From assembly GCF_947507565.1 (NCBI RefSeq), contig NC_089176.1, positions 1,860,001 through 1,924,000 on the forward strand: a DNA stretch of 64,000 nt, in the 5' to 3' direction. The notes below the pieces were generated by a model. That model did no database searches. It worked only from the letters and a program-made list of their open reading frames with translations, and had not been told where the DNA came from. The position numbers were made by a program, and so were the translations under genes. This DNA comes from Oscarella lobularis (Eukaryota; Porifera; Homoscleromorpha; Homosclerophorida; Oscarellidae). Shown one piece after another: positions 1-9,427 of this stretch; position 1 is the stretch's first letter, and every line of letters starts with the position of its first letter.

Positions 1-1618
1 CAGCAAAGAACGTTTTCAACAAAACGCAGTAAACTTTGTTGATCAGAAACTTTGCCACAGTCAGGTGATTGAATATGGCAGCCCTTTAGGCAGAAAAAAT
101 TATTTACTGTAGTTTACTAAACGACTTTACTAACTTGTGGAGTGGTGTCTGCCCGGTAGGATCTTTTGCTTCAAGTAGCTTTTCGGTGGCATCTTTGCAG
201 TGATTCAGTATAGTTTCGATCATAGGAACAGATCCCTGAGAGCACGCCAGGTGAAATGGTGACTCCGCTCGCGAGTCCGTGTTGAAGAGACGACAGCCTC
301 GCTCCAACAGCAACTTGGCAACCTAAAAGTACGTTTTCTTCGACCAAATCTACGTTGTGCAGTACAGTAACTTACGGGAATGTTTCCTCCTGAGATGGCT
401 TGGTGAAGACCAGACATTCCATCGTCATCCGTAAAATTTACTACGTTGTCGAGTGGATAATTGAATCTCGTCACAGCTTAAACGAAACCAATATTCCTTT
501 TTCATTAAATTTTGGAATTATCTCCATACCGAGGTCAATAAGATAATTGACCATGTGCGGTTTTCCTTGACGTGAAGCAAGATGGATTGGCCGAAGACCG
601 TTGCCATCGGCAATACACGGATACGCCTTATGAGCCATCTGCGCGTTCAGCCATGAAATAAAAGTGAGTGCGGTGGCACAGCACGGTACTCACCAGTGTG
701 TCAACGATATCAGTATTTTCTCCCAACGAGGCCATGTGAAGTGGAGTTCGGGCGTGTTCTCCGCGAATGTTCACGTCAATTCCCTCGTGCGTGGCAAGAA
801 TCTTTATGTGTTAAAATAAACGAAGAGGCTACGGCGCGGGTGTTTTTCTACGCTCACCAACACCATTTCGTTGCTTTGTATCCGAACGGCCGTGTGCAGT
901 GCTGTTTCCCACGTAGTCGTCTTCACATCAGTTGCCGCGCCGTTCCTAAGCAAGAGTTTGACGGCCTCCGGCTTCTCGAACGTGATCGCCCAGTGAAGAG
1001 GAGTCTCGCCCTGTTCGTCTTGGCTGTTTAAATCTGAATTTAACTTTAGTTCTACAAAACGAAAGCTACAGAACGCAACCAGATCAACCTGCGTGATTCT
1101 GAATCAGGTGATCCATCACCTCCAACGCAGATTCAGACGAGGCGTGGTGAAGCGCCGTTGCACCGTGCTCGTCCGCCGAAAGGACGGCGTCGGGGTGCGA
1201 AGAAACAATACGGCGAACCGCTTCGAGGTCGCCTTCGGCGGCTGCCTGTGGCATATAAACAATGAGTCATGCCTCATCACGGCACCCCCACGCGAGAATG
1301 AGAGACTTGGTGTATTGGAAGCAGCTGGCCGTTCAGCTCGTCAATCGTCATCATCTCCATGAGGACGGTGTCATTTCTGTTCATCTGCTTTTTAGCTTTC
1401 GCTTTCCAAATCTTGCCGGCCTTCACCGTCTCCGAGTACGATCTTCCGCTCGTCGCCGAGGTAGGCGGTTCCGTGGCGGGTCGTCGCGTTGACGCTCCCG
1501 GTCCACGAGAACCTGCGTTTATTCCGCCTGCGACCACCGCTCCGGACCCCGGCGTCGAACGGCCCCAGCGGGAGAGTATGCGTCGCACCGTAGACGATGA
1601 GGATGCGTTTGATGCCAT
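1..1618 (-). CDS. TRPA-type ankyrin-repeat channel, copy 0 (5' part, runs off left edge)
   Basis: This is the amino-terminal half of a TRPA-like cation channel, read on the minus strand from the ATG at 1618. Exon 1 (1618-1307) encodes a Ser/Arg-rich leader starting MASNASSSSTVRRIL. Exon 2 (1245-1089, 157 bp) and the following short exons encode ankyrin repeats with TPLHWA, TPLHMAS, RPIHLAS, SPFHLAC and TPLHKAA cores. Exon lengths and phases match those of the two plus-strand copies at 9428 and 15482; exon 2 is 157 bp in copies 0 and 1. The last visible exon ends near base 12, and the membrane part lies outside the window. No frame break is visible in this part. TRPA channels sense irritants and temperature at the plasma membrane; the ligand here is unknown. 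The copy is head-to-head with metaxin-2, and a retrotransposon has entered the shared intergenic region. Confidence 0.85.
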
Positions 1619-1910
1619 GACTCCCTCAACTGAATGAATAATGAACCGAGTCTGCAGAACACGTGAGCAATTTCGACTCATCCCTACTTTCACACCCGTC
1701 TATACAGTAGATACATTTACGGCTACTGTACGCGATTCACCTCACAGACGAATCACGATGAAGATCCAAAGCGGCAGGACTCGAGATCAAGGAAAATTTA
1801 GAGGTGCTTCGTCGACGGGAAATTGATGTTTCACATCGCCATCATGATCATCGTCATATTCGTGACGATAGCGCGCAATGGCTGTAACTTGCCAGCAGTC
1901 AAGTGTAGAT
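1619..1910. other. Intergenic, upstream of TRPA copy 0
   Basis: About 290 bp between the TRPA copy 0 start and the left LTR. With 7780-8038 it formed the original spacer of roughly 550 bp between the divergent TRPA and metaxin-2 genes. No TATA box or other element is convincing. The last five bases (1906-1910, tagat) are the left target-site duplication. Confidence 0.5.
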
Positions 1911-2095
1911 TGTGGCCGGTTGCCTAGAGGAGTGACTGTGGGGAACTCGACGGTGACGCGTGGGGCGCTGCGTTGACTCGGATTTGCAAGAAGTGTACTC
2001 CTGTTTATTAGATACTTGACGGGGTCGCCCGGATCTCTAGAGAGGACCCGGACTATACAGACAAACGGACAACATCAACAGCTAAAACGGCTACA
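1911..2095 (-). repeat. 3' LTR of the Ty3/gypsy element
   Basis: 185 bp beginning TG and ending CA on the plus strand. It is identical to 7595-7779 by base-by-base reading. In the element's own orientation this is the 3' LTR. Confidence 0.95.
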
Positions 2096-2115
2096 ACTAC
2101 CCCCCTTTCCTCGAG
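2096..2115 (-). other. Polypurine tract
   Basis: Read on the minus strand, a purine run (gaggaaagggggg) lies a few bases before the 3' LTR. That is the standard position for the plus-strand primer of an LTR element. Confidence 0.8.
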
Positions 2116-2212
2116 AAGGTGAGCGCCCTCGGGAACTAAACTGGGGCCTCTAACATACAAACACGAAAAACAAACCACGAACCAGTGTACGTCGCAACGA
2201 AGCGCCACGCGT

Positions 2213-5200
2213 TCACGTGGACCAGTTCGGGTCTTGAAAGCGTACGGGAGCTCTTCCAGCGTTGGCGCGGCGAGGGCGCTGTCGGCCAGCTCCATGAAAA
2301 GAAGATGATGAAGTAGAAGAGACCGGATTCTCACCGGCATAAAACGGACGTGAAGTAGCAGATGATTCTGGCCCACCGGCACTATTATCCCCTGGCCAAT
2401 GGGGGTCTACGCCGTCGCGTGACATAGTGTGCGCCGAAGGGGGAACCCACTCATCTGTCGACCCCTGTATCACTTCTTCCTGAGGTCGCCACACGCCCAT
2501 ACTACTAGGGCAGGAATGCCTTCGACGGAGTGAAACGCTGGCGGTTTCTCCCGTCGTGTGACGTTTGTCCTCAGGATCCTTCGCAATACACCCATCGTCA
2601 TGAGTATGTTGGGCGTCGCAGTTGAGGGCTAACTTCTGTCGAAAATACTTCTGACCCATAGGAGGGTAATATAAGATGATACGTTGAACGTGAGTGATCA
2701 AACGCTGTTCCGGCGTATCCACTCTGGATAACTCGTAGTTGACGGGCGACAACTTCTGGATGACTCGGTACGGACCGGTGAAACGCTCTTGAAACTTCTT
2801 TGATAGACTGGCGCTCAAAACTGGACGATGTAGCAGAACCAGAGTACCGGGAGCAAGCTCAACCGCGTACTGGCGTCGATCATAGAAGGCTTTGCGTTTC
2901 TCGTCGGCTTCCAGCTGAAATTCCCGGGCAATCTCGAAGGCCTTCGACAGCTTCCGAGTGACCTGGATACTGTAGTCGCCAGCGTTGACAACGGACGAAG
3001 TTGTAGACTGGAAAGCCGTCGTCGGAAGTCGAGCGTCGCGTCCATGGACGAGATAAAATGGAGTGTTGCAGACAGCATCGATCACGCTTGTGCGATAAGC
3101 AAATGCGATCGCTTCGATATGAATATCCCAATCCGATTGTTCGTCGTTGACAAAGGTCGTAATCGCCGCCTTCAACGTGCGGTTGAAACGTTCCACTTGA
3201 CCGTTGCACTGTGGGTGATATGCCGTTGTGAACAGTTTCTTGATGCCAAGACGTTCGGCGAGTCGACGCATCAAAGCGGAGGTAAACTGCGCGCCACGAT
3301 CTGATAACAGTTCTTTCGGACATCCGTGTCGCAATATGATCTTCTCGACGAAGACATCAGCGACGGTGATCGCGTCGATCACGGCGACAGCAGCGATCTC
3401 GACCCAACGGGTGAATCGGTCCACCATTACGATAACGTAACGATTTCCTGCGTCGCTGATCGGGAACGGGCCAGCGATATCTATACCGACCGTTTGGAAT
3501 GGCTCGGTAGCGCTGAATAACTGCATCTGTCCCGCTCGCACCGGTTGTAGTCGCTTGCGCATTTGACATTTGGTGCACGATCGTACGAACTCCTTCACAT
3601 CATAGCTCATCCCCTTCCAGTAATACTGGGATCGCAATTTCTCGTAGGTCTTCTCCCGTCCGAAATGTCCGGAGATCGGCAAGGCGTGTGCTGCAGTAAT
3701 TGCATCCAGACGATCGACGGGGGCCAGGTAAGGCACTGAGAGGATTCCGCGACGGTTGTCCTTGGTGGTATAGCATAGGAGACCCGACGCCGCCTCGAGA
3801 GAGAGTGTCCCACGATCGCGTAGGAGTTCCATCACTTCAGGAGGAGCGTGGCTAGGCGTAACCGCTGAAAGGTACTGTCGGACCGCGTGTAATTGCGGGT
3901 CGAGCATTTGATGAACGCGGAGATCGTTGACTGACGGAACACGGACGGCACAAACGGAAAGTACCGTCGGTAAACGAGAGAGAGCATCGGCATTCCGGTT
4001 AGCGCGTCCCGGCTTGTGTCGTACTTCGAACACAAAATCCTGGAGCTGCAGAATCCAACGCGCCAGTCGTCCGGAGATTTTTGTCGACGACATCAGCCAT
4101 TTCAAGTTGGCGTGATCAGTAATGACGATGAAGGACGACGGGGCGAGGTAATGACGAAAAGTCTCACAGCCATAGACAACCGCCAGAAGCTCCTTTTCGC
4201 GTGTGTCGTAGCGGCACTCACGATCCTGGAGGACGCGACTAGCGTATCCAATGACGTGCTCCAGTCCGTCGGCACCCGTTTGTGATAGTACCGCCGCGAT
4301 TGCTGTATTTGACGCATCTGTCTGCAGCAGAAAGGTTTGACTCCAATCAGGATATGCCAAAATCGGTGCCGTGGAGAGACGCGTCTTCAACGTGGCAAAC
4401 GCGGTTTCTTGATCAGGTCCCCAGTCGTAGACTTGATCGTCGCGCAACAGCTGCGTCAGTGGTTGAGCCACTGCTGCGTAATTGTCGATGAATCGACGAT
4501 AATAGGAGGTTAATCCCAAAAATGAACGTAATAATTTCTTTGTAGTAGGTTGAGCAAGCGACGTGACGGCCTGCACTTTTTCAGGGTTGACCCGAATTCC
4601 TTCCACGGAGACGATATGTCCCAGATAGTAAACTTCGGATTGGCCGAAGGAGCATTTGGACGGCTTCAATTTCAGACCATGCTTCTCGATTCGGCCGAGG
4701 ACGTCGCCCAGACGCTCAAGGTGTAGCTCGAAAGTTGGTGCAAAGACCAAGATATCGTCCAGATAAACAAGACAAGTACGCCATTTCGCCCCAGCAAGTA
4801 CGAGGTCCATCGCACGTTGGAAAGTACTGGGAGCGTTACAGAGACCGAAAGGCATTACCAGGAACTCATACAATCCTAACGGACAGATGAACGCGGTCTT
4901 CGCCACGTCTCCCGGCGCCATTCGTATCTGCCAGTAACCCGCTTGTAAATCCAGACAGCTGAAGAATTTGTTGCCACCGAGAATGTCCAAGCTGTCGTCG
5001 ATACGAGGGAGAGGGTAACGGTCTCTCATCGTGAGCGCGTTCAAGAGACGAAAGTCGGCGCAGAACCGCTTGTCTCCCCCCTTTTTGTCAGCAAACAATA
5101 TTGGACTGGCCCATGGCGACGTAGAATCACGTATTATTCCGTGAGTCAGCATTGCATCGATCTGACGTCGAGCTTCTTCCATCAACGGCGGTGCTAGTCG

Positions 5201-7291
5201 TCGAGGTGGCTGACTAACGGGTCGATGATTCCCGGTGTCGATCGAATGAGTGACGCCTTCGAGTCGTCCGTGCTCCTCCAGTCCGGTAGCGAAAGCTCCG
5301 TTGTGGGCCTCCAACAGTTGAAGGAGTTGCTTTTGCTGTGAATCCGTCAGTAGTGAATTGATGGAAAATAAGACCGACTTCTGTCTGCATTCGGCACGAC
5401 GTATCGCCGCGATTTCCGCCGTCAGCTCTGGCAACTCTTTCGTCGGCATTCGCTCTGTGCTGGTCGTCGAAACGTCGTCCTCTTTTGTTTCTAATGAAGT
5501 TGTTGGTTCGGCACTCGCCGCTGGTGGATCGTCGTGAACGGGCTTGATGACGCGATCGCCCGACGGACAGAACGCCAATGAAGCTGGGCAGTGTCGATCG
5601 GCTGTTATCGCACAAACACGATATTCTTCAGTCGCCGTGGTCATCCCTTTGACATTATCGTCCTCCGACATCATGCTCATGGCACGGATGCGAAGTTCCT
5701 GTTTGCCCTTTTGGATGATTATAGTTCCATCTCGAAAATTCATCAACGCACCAACAGCTCGCATGAAATCCTTGCCGAAGATGACGGGCAAAACGACGTC
5801 GTCCGACACGATGAAACGAAACTCGTACTGCAGACCTCCGATATCCACTGAAAGCGTAGCGCTCCCTAGAGCAGACATCGTTCCGCCGTCTGCAACGGTG
5901 AGAACGGGAACATCCTTCGTGAGAGTAGCGCCGCCGATGTCTTCAAGAAACTGCGCTGAGACGAGCGAGACGTCGGAACCTGAGTCGAACAGAACACGCC
6001 TGGGTTCGTTTCCTCCGACTTTGATGTGTTCCGCTTCACTCCAAGAGGATACCCCGGCCGTCACAGCATGAACGTTGGCGTCGCCGCCTCGCGTTCCGGC
6101 TGGCTGTGCGTCGGGCTTGGCTCGTGGAGGATGCAGTTTAAAACATTGTTCGATGGTGTGGCCTCGCTTCTTGCAATGGTCGCAACGAGGAATCGACGCT
6201 CGCCTCATTTGCGCGAGTTCCGTGGTCGTTTTCTCTATTGCGCCCATGACCTCGCGGTGCTGGTCGGCTAATTGCTGCATAAATTTTGTTTGTTTTCCCA
6301 CGAATTCCCTGAGAAGTGAGTCCGTCGACCCGGCACGGTCGACGTCGTCGCCTCGTCTGGTCGTCGATTGAGATGCATCCTTGCTTGAACGATTGCCAAT
6401 CGCCAGACACTCGCTGCTCAGCTTTGCTCGTGTTTTCCAGATCTCCTCGCCTGTCTTGGCCGCCTTTTCCGCCTCGTCAAGTGTTTGGGGATGACTTCGG
6501 ACGTATTCCTCACGTAGCTCGGGACGTAAACCATTCTTGAAATGCTGGATCTGCATCTGTTCGGATAGGGCTGCTGGATCGGCTTCCAACAATTCGAAAA
6601 CCAGCGTTCGAAATCTGGTTGTGAAGGCGTCGACGTCCTCACGCGGCCCCTGTTGACAGTCGATGAGGCGTTCCGTATAATGGACGTGTGGATCGGCAGG
6701 ACCGAATTTGCGCTTTAGGAAGGCCACAAATTTCTTCCAGGTCACCCGCTCGCCGCGTTTCTCCATCTTCCTTTCGAACGCTGAGACCTCGACGCGTGCG
6801 CGCCCACTGAGATGAATTCGCGCGTTCCTCAGGCGATCCTGCGCGCTCCATCTGTCGGCGTCGGCGATCGCCTCGAGCTGATATAACCAGTTGTTGAGTT
6901 CTTCATAGTTATAGCCGAAGAATTTCTCGAGAGCGCGCGTATGATCGACGCGCCGACGATCAGGCGAGTCCTCCTTCGACGTATCAAACGCCTCCTCGAG
7001 CGGCGTTGGCATTGCGGCAGGCGTGGCGAGTTGTCCCCTTGTCGCTGGCGACAGCAGACGTCGTTTACGTGCGCGCAGACGCTCGAGCGCTCGTCGTCCG
7101 ATCGGAGTGCTCGGCGTCGCAGGCGTAGCAGGCGTCGCGAGTCGATACAATTGCACTGGCGTAGCGCGTCGTTGAGGCGCACGTAACGCGGCGCGCGTTC
7201 GTCCTTTGGGCGTCGTCGGCGTCGGCGTCTTCTTCGCGTGCAACGGCGCGTCGAGCTTCTTCGTTTTTGCTGCCTTTCGCTTCGGGGGCAT
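2213..7291 (-). CDS. Gag-Pol polyprotein, Ty3/gypsy type
   Basis: One uninterrupted frame. The first ATG is at 7291 (MPPKRK); the open frame extends a little upstream without an ATG, so about 1,690 residues are expected. In order: a basic leader; a retrotransposon gag domain (FFGYNYEELNNWL); a CCHC zinc knuckle (CDHCKKRGHTIEQC); an aspartic protease with FDSGSD (about 5970-5990); reverse transcriptase with YLDDILVF (about 4750-4770); RNase H with QTDAS; integrase with an HHCC finger (HxxxH to CTKC) and a DDE core (GIDIAG, LSDRG, NGQVERFNR). All catalytic motifs are present and there are no stops or frameshifts, so the copy may be competent. Gag and Pol are fused in a single frame, with no frameshift signal between them. 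Confidence 0.95.
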   Translation of the reverse strand: MPPKRKAAKTKKLDAPLHAKKTPTPTTPKGRTRAALRAPQRRATPVQLYRLATPATPATPSTPIGRRALERLRARKRRLLSPATRGQLATPAAMPTPLEEAFDTSKEDSPDRRRVDHTRALEKFFGYNYEELNNWLYQLEAIADADRWSAQDRLRNARIHLSGRARVEVSAFERKMEKRGERVTWKKFVAFLKRKFGPADPHVHYTERLIDCQQGPREDVDAFTTRFRTLVFELLEADPAALSEQMQIQHFKNGLRPELREEYVRSHPQTLDEAEKAAKTGEEIWKTRAKLSSECLAIGNRSSKDASQSTTRRGDDVDRAGSTDSLLREFVGKQTKFMQQLADQHREVMGAIEKTTTELAQMRRASIPRCDHCKKRGHTIEQCFKLHPPRAKPDAQPAGTRGGDANVHAVTAGVSSWSEAEHIKVGGNEPRRVLFDSGSDVSLVSAQFLEDIGGATLTKDVPVLTVADGGTMSALGSATLSVDIGGLQYEFRFIVSDDVVLPVIFGKDFMRAVGALMNFRDGTIIIQKGKQELRIRAMSMMSEDDNVKGMTTATEEYRVCAITADRHCPASLAFCPSGDRVIKPVHDDPPAASAEPTTSLETKEDDVSTTSTERMPTKELPELTAEIAAIRRAECRQKSVLFSINSLLTDSQQKQLLQLLEAHNGAFATGLEEHGRLEGVTHSIDTGNHRPVSQPPRRLAPPLMEEARRQIDAMLTHGIIRDSTSPWASPILFADKKGGDKRFCADFRLLNALTMRDRYPLPRIDDSLDILGGNKFFSCLDLQAGYWQIRMAPGDVAKTAFICPLGLYEFLVMPFGLCNAPSTFQRAMDLVLAGAKWRTCLVYLDDILVFAPTFELHLERLGDVLGRIEKHGLKLKPSKCSFGQSEVYYLGHIVSVEGIRVNPEKVQAVTSLAQPTTKKLLRSFLGLTSYYRRFIDNYAAVAQPLTQLLRDDQVYDWGPDQETAFATLKTRLSTAPILAYPDWSQTFLLQTDASNTAIAAVLSQTGADGLEHVIGYASRVLQDRECRYDTREKELLAVVYGCETFRHYLAPSSFIVITDHANLKWLMSSTKISGRLARWILQLQDFVFEVRHKPGRANRNADALSRLPTVLSVCAVRVPSVNDLRVHQMLDPQLHAVRQYLSAVTPSHAPPEVMELLRDRGTLSLEAASGLLCYTTKDNRRGILSVPYLAPVDRLDAITAAHALPISGHFGREKTYEKLRSQYYWKGMSYDVKEFVRSCTKCQMRKRLQPVRAGQMQLFSATEPFQTVGIDIAGPFPISDAGNRYVIVMVDRFTRWVEIAAVAVIDAITVADVFVEKIILRHGCPKELLSDRGAQFTSALMRRLAERLGIKKLFTTAYHPQCNGQVERFNRTLKAAITTFVNDEQSDWDIHIEAIAFAYRTSVIDAVCNTPFYLVHGRDARLPTTAFQSTTSSVVNAGDYSIQVTRKLSKAFEIAREFQLEADEKRKAFYDRRQYAVELAPGTLVLLHRPVLSASLSKKFQERFTGPYRVIQKLSPVNYELSRVDTPEQRLITHVQRIILYYPPMGQKYFRQKLALNCDAQHTHDDGCIAKDPEDKRHTTGETASVSLRRRHSCPSSMGVWRPQEEVIQGSTDEWVPPSAHTMSRDGVDPHWPGDNSAGGPESSATSRPFYAGENPVSSTSSSSFHGAGRQRPRRANAGRAPVRFQDPNWST

Positions 7292-7575
7292 CCTTCGGTC
7301 GTGTGCGATCGTGCGTCGCGGCTCGTGGCGTACACCAAGTGTCGTCCAATCACAGGCTGGCTCCCACGACGTCACCTGCCACTCCCCCTTGGCAACGGCC
7401 GAGTTCAAACCAAGACCGCGCGGGTAGTCGGACGAGGCGCTTTCGCCACTCGCGCGTCGACGACAAGCTGCCGCGGTGATCGTCGCTTCGACTCGGTCCA
7501 GCCAGAGTCGAAAACGAACGATCCAGCAAGCCGACGACGGCGATGGACGATCGCGATCCCCGCGTACTCCGACTA

Positions 7576-7591
7576 CCCGGATTCTCCACCA
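7576..7591 (-). other. tRNA primer-binding site
   Basis: On the plus strand cccggattctccacca reads like the 3' end of a tRNA with its CCA tail. On the minus strand it begins TGG three bases inside the 5' LTR, the usual primer-binding position. I cannot name the tRNA species with confidence. Confidence 0.8.
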
Positions 7592-7594
7592 AGT

Positions 7595-7779
7595 TGTGGC
7601 CGGTTGCCTAGAGGAGTGACTGTGGGGAACTCGACGGTGACGCGTGGGGCGCTGCGTTGACTCGGATTTGCAAGAAGTGTACTCCTGTTTATTAGATACT
7701 TGACGGGGTCGCCCGGATCTCTAGAGAGGACCCGGACTATACAGACAAACGGACAACATCAACAGCTAAAACGGCTACA
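7595..7779 (-). repeat. 5' LTR of the Ty3/gypsy element
   Basis: 185 bp, identical to 1911-2095. It is followed at 7780-7784 by the right copy of the tagat target-site duplication. Confidence 0.95.
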
Positions 7780-7888
7780 TAGATACTCTTGGATTAGCAG
7801 CCTCGAGAATTATCCTGACTGTGACGTCCGTCGAAGTTTTCCGCTCCGAGTTCCATTCCGGCATTTCGAGCTGGCGAGATTTCTGTCG

Positions 7889-7915
7889 CGTCCGTCCGTC
7901 CGTCCGTCCGTCCGT
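7889..7915. repeat. (TCCG)n microsatellite
   Basis: About six tandem copies of tccg in the metaxin-2 upstream region. The remaining bases of 7780-8038 contain no gene that I can support. Confidence 0.85.
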
Positions 7916-8038
7916 TTGGAGGTCTCGTGTCCTTTCTAATTTTCTGTCTGTCAGGGAATCAGGGATACCACTGGCATCAGGGCAGGGAATAAGGGAACCC
8001 TGAGGGAACGGAATCTGCTGTGCTAACGCGCTAGAGCT

Positions 8039-9235
8039 ATGGCCGAAGGTGGGCATATTTTCTACTTTCTCGATTTTGCCTTGCGATTGCTGCGTAGGTA
8101 ATGAACTTATCGAATTTTACGAACCGTCCGAAGGCAGGAATGGTGATAAGATCTATGCATCGCGTTCACTCTGCCTTCTAGATCTCATTTTGCCAGTCGA
8201 TCTATCTCAGTGCAGAGCAGCAAAGGTTAGATCTCGTTGTTCTGACAGCTAACAACTTGAGCAACAAGTGTGGTCGTCAGGCGTACTTGAAGACGTGTGG
8301 AATTCGAATCCAGGTGAAGGAGGTAAAAAATGCGGAATTTATGTCAGTATCGGGTAAGAACGTCATAAAAATCATGGATGACGCGGAAGGAGTGCAGATA
8401 CTCTGTTTTTTAGGTCAATTTCCGTTGCTAAAAACGGATTCTGGACCAGTGGAGGGATTCGCTCAACTCCTCAAATTTGTCTCTGATAGGGTAAATTAAT
8501 AAATTTTTGAACGTCTCTTAGACGGAGTGTGTAGAGTCAGTCTTCTTCTCGTGACTTGGATGAAAGGCAGAAGGCTCAGCTTGAAGCTTATGTTACTCTT
8601 GTACAAGAGACAATGTCTAATGCGGAAGTAAGCATACATACTCACAGTAGAACAATTGACCAGGAAATTTCTGTTGTTTAGATATATCTGGCTTGGATTC
8701 ATGGAAATAATTCAAAGGCATGAAATTGCAGAAACCGGCTTAGTTAAAATCATTGCTTACCTATATTTTGTAGATTACGAAGCAGAGATATGGATGCCAA
8801 TTCTCTTTTCCGTTGAATCACTTTCTTCCTTGGCTAAAAATGAGAGAAATTAGGCACACAATGAAAGTCAGCGAGTGGCTTACAAAAACCACAACAACAG
8901 TAATCTGATGCAAAATAACGAATGTCAATAATTATTTATTATCTAGGTCAGAGATGATGTTCAAAGAACACTGCAGTCTCTTGAAAGCTTTCTCGGAGCA
9001 GACGAGCGCTTTTTCTCAAGGTAAACCCAGTATTGTCAAATCGCAATATCTCCATTTCACACGGCTTAGATCAAGGGGCTTCTCGGCGTTAGAATGCCTC
9101 ATTTATGGGCATTTCTATAGCATAGAGCGAGCCTGTCAATGGCTTTCGCCAGACAATTTTCTCAGCGATGCTATAAAGCGTTTTCGCTCGCTAGCAGATA
9201 TCGCTAAAGCAGTCGACGCTGCAACTTTTGAATAA
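8039..9235 (+). CDS. MTX2: Metaxin-2, mitochondrial outer-membrane import factor
   Basis: Metaxin-2 is a GST-fold protein on the cytosolic face of the mitochondrial outer membrane that works with metaxin-1 and the SAM complex. Exons supported by frame and family similarity: 8211-8353 (ends NAEFMSVSG; vertebrate MTX2 has NAEYMSPSG), 8414-8490, 8535-8627, 8682-8717, 8774-8899 (RYGCQFSFPLNH; family RYGSPYPWPLNH), 8947-9020 and 9070-9235 (ECLIYGHFYSI). All phases agree. The 36-bp exon ends at a GC donor (8718). The first exon is uncertain: an ATG at 8039 opens a short MAEGGH frame, but its join to 8211 is not clear. The stop at 9233-9235 overlaps an AATAAA. The 3' end of this gene was duplicated with the downstream TRPA gene (see 15165). 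Confidence 0.85.
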
Positions 9236-9427
9236 AGAGTGGAGTAAAGGATAATGCGCGCTTTAACCCGGAAACGAGCCGGTGCCATTAATTCCAGTAG
9301 CCAACTTGTTACTCTTTCTCAGTTCTCACAGCGATTTGTTTACCCTACGAACTACACGCGCGCACTGCTTAGTCATTTCCTTATCGCTGACGTGCTCTCG
9401 AACGCTGGGGGTCATTTTCTTTTGGTC

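Larger units (their letters stand above)
1911..7779 (-). mobile_element. Full-length Ty3/gypsy LTR retrotransposon
   Basis: A complete element of 5,869 bp in minus orientation. It has two 185-bp LTRs that are identical by eye, a 5-bp target-site duplication (tagat at 1906-1910 and 7780-7784), a primer-binding site next to the 5' LTR, a polypurine tract next to the 3' LTR, and one long gag-pol frame. Enzyme order is protease, reverse transcriptase, RNase H, integrase, which defines the Ty3/gypsy (Metaviridae) class; Ty1/copia elements have integrase before reverse transcriptase. Identical LTRs and an open frame point to a very recent insertion. It sits in intergenic DNA between TRPA copy 0 and metaxin-2 and breaks no exon. 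Confidence 0.96.

Noticed and set aside
6829-7353. Long Arg-rich minus-strand open frame
   Set aside because: It overlaps the gag-pol frame in another phase; its Arg/Ser-only composition is the usual shadow of GC-rich coding DNA.
7889-7939. Possible CRISPR-like regular repeat
   Set aside because: It is a tetranucleotide microsatellite without spacers; CRISPR arrays are not expected in an animal nuclear genome.
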